The notes under the pieces were generated by a model. It was not told the DNA's origin. It saw only the letters and a program-made list of their open reading frames with translations, and made no database searches. A DNA stretch of 64,000 nucleotides. Source: Epiperipatus broadwayi. Taxonomy: Eukaryota > Onychophora > Udeonychophora > Euonychophora > Peripatidae. The position numbers and the translations under genes were made by a program. The stretch's first letter is position 1, and every line of letters starts with the position of its first letter. The stretch is from the NCBI GenBank assembly GCA_028023455.1, contig JAQFVV010006628.1, positions 186,001 through 250,000 of the forward strand, in the 5' to 3' direction. Positions 59,402 to 64,000 of this stretch are shown piece after piece.

Positions 59402-61316
59402 TTAAAAAAAAATTTTGTCCTTAATTACTGATTCAATCACCTTAATCATGATGGGAGTCATAGAGATGGGTCTGAGGTTATCAATAGAAGAGGGGGAAAT
59501 GTTCTTAAGAAAAGTGATCAGTGAAATAAAGTACAGACCATCAATTTGATAAGAGTTGATAGATAGGAATTTGATCATGTTAAATATAATGGGTACAGAG
59601 AATCTGGAGAGGTGCAAATAGGAAGGATTCTTTCATCAATCTCAGAGTTCCAGTTTCCTAAAAAAGGAGCATCAATAGGTGATGTTATCAACCTTTTCCA
59701 GATTATCTGTGATCACATCAGAACTAATAGAAAATTTTTCCCTGTTCAGCTTGACATTGCCAGTGCTTTTGACAATGTAAAAACTAATGTTCTTGAAATT
59801 CTGGGTAAATATGAAGTTCTGAAATAATTAATCAATATTATTGCCAACTTATTCTACAATAGAGAGATTTTTATTATGCTCAATGGGAAAATCATGCCTG
59901 GCTTTAATCCCTACAATTCCATTCCACAGGGCTCCCCACTTAGTGTTCTTCTCTTCATAGCATATATCAACCCTCTCGCTAAAAGTATAGAAAAAAATCT
60001 TACTGGCATTTACATACCATTAATTAACAAATCTATTCATCATATTACTTATATGGATGACATATCAATTTTTCTTCCCTCAAAAAAATACATTCCCAAA
60101 TTAGCTTCAATTTTGCAAAATTACACCACTCAATTTGGACTCCACTTTAATTTGTATAAATCCTCTGACTGGAGAATTAATACAGGCACTAATATAGCCT
60201 CCCAGTTTACAGCCAAACCTCAAAATTTTCTTGGATTTTCAATAGTCAAATCCCATTCGACTATGAGAAAATCTGTTCAAGAGATGATTTTCAATGTAAC
60301 ACAGAAAACTATTAATGCTCTCTCTTGAAAGTCTATATGTCAATTCATGCCAAAATCTCCTTAATTAACATTCTAATATTTCTTAGAATTAATTATTATA
60401 TGCCAGTCACCAATTTCACTAACAACTTTATTAAAAAAAATAACTCTTTATGATCCAAGCTTATCTGGGATAAAAAAATTGCGGCCATCAGCCTAAGAAA
60501 TCTGGAAAAGCATTTTAAATTCAATGGTCTATCTCTACAATCCATTAATACCTTCTTTATTAAAAAAATATTTTAATACTGTATATAATCTCAAAACAAA
60601 TTATCCTAATGCCATGTTTTTCACCCAAATTGTCCCTACTGATCAGCCTCCATCAAAAAAGAGTGATTGGCTTACATGTATAATCTCAATTAATAAAAAT
60701 AAAAACATAGTGGACAACACATTTATAAAGAAGATCAACATCTGGTAGGCATATAACCTCATCCATATTAATAGGACTCCAATCCCACTATGTTTAATAT
60801 TAGCAACAATAACATTATCAAAAAATTCAGGTACTGGCATCTGGAGCCAAAATATCTGGATTTTATCTTAAAGATTAACTTAGATGCTCTACCTACAAAC
60901 CATTTTCTCTCTTACAGAATAGGAGTTGCAAAAATAAATTCTACTTGCCAGCTCTGTCTTAATGCAAATGAAACTGTCAATCATCTGTTTTCATGGTTTC
61001 AAGCACTTCAAACTCACAAAAATACGATCCTTGCAATATCCAAAATGAAGAATCATAAATCATTACTTCTAATTGACAGCATCAAAAGCGGATTCTTCCC
61101 AGCAATAAGGATGGCTACCTTTTTATTATTCACAATCTGTTCCATCAGATGCAAAATAATATTCAATACTTTGATTAGTAACAACCATGAACTTTTCTTA
61201 TCCTTGTTGAAGAAGATTAAAGAAAGAGATAGAAAATTGTCCCCCCCCCCTGACATATTTACGGCCACCTGGAGCCTAATCTCTCTTCCCAACAGGCCTT
61301 TGATCTGAAGAAACAA
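59402..61316 (+). pseudogene. Non-LTR retrotransposon LINE-A, copy 2, with 5' inversion
   Basis: 59402-59611 is on the minus strand and encodes FLKNISPSSIDNLRPISMTP and IKVIESVIKDKI (an early reverse transcriptase block). From 59612 the plus strand continues the same protein: ISEFQFPKKGAS, VQLDIASAFDNV, then after a stop IPQGSPLSVLLFIAYINPL, HITYMDDISIFLPS (59876-60328), a thumb region (60524-60748), and a C-terminal HLEPKYLDFILKINLDALPT with CQLCLNANETVNHLF (60790-61308). At least three in-frame breaks. The inverted 5' piece is the classical product of twin priming. The clade is uncertain. Confidence 0.85.
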
Positions 61317-61981
61317 CTATCATAAGTATTCAAGAAATTATTTATTTATTATTAATAATTTATATTTGTTTTAATAAGTGAACTGTTTTTATCGGGGGGA
61401 AATCTTATTTTCTTGATTTTATTTAATATTCTTGTAGACATAAATGAAAAAAGAAATCTTGACATATTATTTATTAAAAAAAAATATATATTTATTTAAA
61501 AAATTTAGGCAAAAAATATTCCCTTTTTTTTGAAAAGGTAGAAAAGGCTGAAGATAGAACTAATCGATGAGCTCAACACATTGATTTCATAAGAGTAACT
61601 CAAACTAACTTGAGATATTTAATTTCTAGTTAATAATGGATAAATAGTATTTACTAAGAAATAATGGATAATTAGTTGGATTGGTTATGAAATTCAATTC
61701 AAAAATCTTGAAAATATAAAGGAAACTGCATAATTTTTCAGATTTATTTAATGATTAACTTTCAAAAATTATTGGTAGAAAGCTTTTTACAAAAGCTATT
61801 ATATACTGAATATCATTTTTTAAATATGATTCTTTAAGATAATAAAAAAGATGAAGATTCATTATTTTTTCCTCCTCAGCATTTTTATCATCTTGCACAG
61901 TTGCAAGTTTAGTTACTCATAAACTACTAAATAAGAAAAGGATAAAAATAAATGCAAAGTTAAAGAATGAGTTTTGTGAGG
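61317..61981. other. No feature seen between LINE-A and the ATT microsatellite
   Basis: AT-rich sequence. The first part may be LINE-A 3' untranslated sequence. Confidence 0.45.
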
Positions 61982-62103
<122 letters not shown>

Positions 62104-62209
62104 GATAAACAGAGCAAAACTCTCCATACAGTATTGCCACCTGTGCTAAACAGAGTAATCAATGGATGCCAGAAGGCTTGTGCATAAAATCCCTATCTAA
62201 TGCCTACTC

Positions 62210-62268
62210 ATCCAATATCACCAGACTAGTTTCTGGCTTGTGGCCTTCATCAGTGAGGAGCTTTGGAT
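62210..62268 (-). ncRNA. Hammerhead ribozyme motif, X monomer A
   Basis: Minus strand: CTGATGA, stem II GGC/GCC, GAAAC, TA, GTC. Stem I has one C-U mismatch (TCCTCA against TGGTGA) inside an otherwise paired helix. Confidence 0.75.
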
Positions 62269-62665
62269 CTGAGAGCACTGCATCTAGATCTTAGGATCTA
62301 ATGCAACCCTCTAGCAACCACCTTTTATCTCTACTTAACTACTAAACTATGAGAATGAAATTGAAAATGCAAAAAATATTTTCAATCTAAGCTCAATAGC
62401 TTAAATAGTCATATAGGTATGAACTCAGTTCAGCACCCATACATTTTGGTGTCTTTGGCTCTTTTACAACCATAGCCACCACTATCCTATTAGGCAGGAT
62501 TGGTGTTAAACCATTAAGCATCACATGATCACATTTCCTATACTAGCACATTAATTGTTGATAAACAGAGCAAAAGTCTCCATATAGTATTGCCACCTGT
62601 GCTAAACAGTGTAATCAATGGATGCCAGAAGGCTTGTGCATAAAATCCCTATCTAATGCCTACTC

Positions 62666-62724
62666 ATCCAATATCCCCAGACTAGTTTCTGGCTTGTGGC
62701 CTTCGTCAGTGAGGAGCTTTGGAT
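62666..62724 (-). ncRNA. Hammerhead ribozyme motif, X monomer B
   Basis: Minus strand: core reads CTGACGA (position 7 is free in the consensus), stem II GGC/GCC, GAAAC and GTC. Stem I TCCTCA/TGGGGA pairs fully with one G-U. Confidence 0.8.
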
Positions 62725-63297
62725 CTGAGAGCACTGCATCTATATCTTAGGATCTAATGCAACCCTCTAGCAACCACCTTTTATCTCTACTTAACTACTA
62801 AACTATGAGAATGAAATTGAAAATGCAAAAAATATTTTCAATCTAGCTCAATAGCTTAAATAGTCATATGGGTCTGAACTCAGTTCAGCACCCATACATT
62901 TTGGTGTCTTTGGCTCTTTTACAACTATATCCACCACTATCCTATTAGGCAGGATTGGTGTTAAACCATTAAGCAATACTGTATGGAGAGTTTTGCTCTG
63001 TTTATCAACAATTAATGTGCTAGTATAGGAAATGTGATCATGTGATGCTTAATGGTTTAACACCAATCCTGCCTAATAGGATAGTGGTGGCTATGGTTGT
63101 AAAAGAGCCAAAGACACCAAAATGTATGGGTGCTGAACTGAGTTCAGACCCATATGACTATTTAAGCTATTGAGCTTAGATTGAAAATATTTTTTGTGTT
63201 TTCAATTTCATTCTCATAGTTTAGTAGTTAAGTAGAGATAAAAGGTGGTTGCTAGAGGGTTGCATTAGATCCTAAGATCTAGATGCAGTGCTCTCAG

Positions 63298-63356
63298 ATC
63301 CAAAGCTCCTCACTGATGAAGGCCACAAGCCAGAAACTAGTCTGGGGATATTGGAT
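63298..63356 (+). ncRNA. Hammerhead ribozyme, X monomer C, complete by eye
   Basis: Outer stem I ATCCAA (63298-63303)/TTGGAT (63351-63356). Inner stem I TCCTCA (63307-63312)/TGGGGA (63343-63348). Core CTGATGA at 63313-63319. Stem II GGC (63321-63323)/GCC (63329-63331) with loop CACAA, next to an A-A mismatch. GAA at 63333-63335. Stem III AC/GT with loop TA. The cleavage triplet GTC at 63340-63342 predicts a cut after 63342. Every conserved base of the hammerhead core is present. Confidence 0.85.
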
Positions 63357-63501
63357 GAGTAGGCATTAGATAGGGATTTTATGCACAAGCCTTCTGACAT
63401 CCATTGATTACTCTGTTTAGCACAGGTGGCAATACTGTATGGAGAGTTTTGCTCTGTTTATCAACAATTAATGTGCTAGTATAGGAAATGTGATCATGTG
63501 A

Positions 63502-63503
<2 letters not shown>

Positions 63504-63550
<47 letters not shown>

Positions 63551-63551
63551 T
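63504..63551. repeat. ATT microsatellite, right flank of the X array
   Basis: Pure (ATT)n run directly after ATCATGTGAT at the end of the X array. Confidence 0.95.
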
Positions 63552-64000
63552 TACAAAAGCTTTCAATACATTGTCTAATTGTATCTTTCCATTATTTCCT
63601 ATCCTCTGTCATATCCTTCCAAAGAAAACGATTGATAGTTCACTACTTTAGAGTTTCACTAAAGTAATATTTATAAATATAGTTAAAAGTCTGCACTCTC
63701 ATAAAAATAATTTCCAAATTTATCATAACTTTTTTAGGAAGTCTGAACCATTCATTCATTTCACATTACCAATTGAATTAGTTGTTCCATTGCTATATTA
63801 TCATCATTTTCAACGAGTTAAAGAAAATGCCAATTGTCTTTATGATCTTATCATCACATTTTTATAATCTTAAAAAGAACTTGAAACTTTAGGCTGTCTT
63901 CATGTTATTAACATTGAAGTTGTTTCACTTCCCTACAATAAATTTAATAGAATAACAGCTCTTTATAACAACTAATTTAGTTGAAGTAGTTAGGCCACAT
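63552..64000. other. No feature seen
   Basis: AT-rich sequence to the end of the window. Confidence 0.5.

Larger units (their letters stand above)
62104..63503. mobile_element. Retrozyme-like array X, copy 3: two direct and one-plus inverted 456-bp monomers
   Basis: GATAAACAGAGCAAAA starts at 62104 and again at 62560 (period 456). From about 62975 the sequence is inverted, and TGTATGGAGAGTTTTGC recurs with the same 456-bp period (62980 and 63436). Monomers are highly similar, so this is the youngest X copy. Each monomer contains one hammerhead motif: two on the minus strand, one on the plus strand. No protein is encoded. Monomer size, tandem design, ribozyme and TSDs (exact in other copies) match animal retrozymes. 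The inverted arrangement is unusual. Confidence 0.88.

Overview
This is AT-rich animal (metazoan) DNA, by eye only about a quarter G+C, with no gene that looks intact. Almost everything recognisable is retroelement or DNA-transposon debris: Penelope-like elements (PLEs) with GIY-YIG endonuclease domains, RTE-type and other non-LTR retrotransposons, Merlin-like DNA transposons, fold-back repeats and microsatellites. This points to an invertebrate with a repeat-rich genome. A mollusc would fit, but the sequence alone does not fix the phylum. The window is probably intergenic or deep intronic.

Layout. 0-7 kb: PLE tail pair, two fold-back repeats (family Y), a decayed RTE element on the minus strand (3965-6960) split by a 139-bp PLE tail. 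8.7-9.9 kb: a Merlin-like element holding a telomere-like array. 11-14 kb: repeat Z split by ribozyme repeat X, then fold-back Y2. 17.9-20.4 kb: a second RTE, on the plus strand, split by X. 21.6-23.3 kb: LINE-A copy 1. 23.6-26 kb: PLE P3, split by Y3. 26-39 kb: mostly featureless AT-rich sequence. 39-47.5 kb: PLE P1 remnants, a 102-bp X and a second Merlin-like element with a transposase fragment. 47.5-59.1 kb: a Russian doll. A PLE (P2) has its reading frame cut by a composite PLE (P1, two inverted arms, 49665-56896), and one arm of that is cut by a 2.85-kb insert of different texture. 59.4-61.3 kb: LINE-A copy 2 with a 5' inversion. 62.1-63.5 kb: an array of X monomers between ATT microsatellites.

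The most interesting signal is a set of hammerhead-ribozyme (HHR) cores. Repeat X (456-bp monomers, direct plus inverted) carries a full type-I-like HHR per monomer and has 14-bp target-site duplications (TSDs). Fold-back repeat Y2 carries intact HHR cores on both strands and has 11-bp TSDs. The P1 tail combines a tRNA-like module with an HHR-like core, and the P2 tail has a decayed one. This matches the published idea that animal retrozymes (small ribozyme-bearing repeats that give circular RNAs) are mobilised by Penelope-like elements. Here putative autonomous PLEs and non-autonomous ribozyme repeats sit nested in each other, with similar TSD lengths (11-14 bp). All ribozyme calls are hand-folded and untested.
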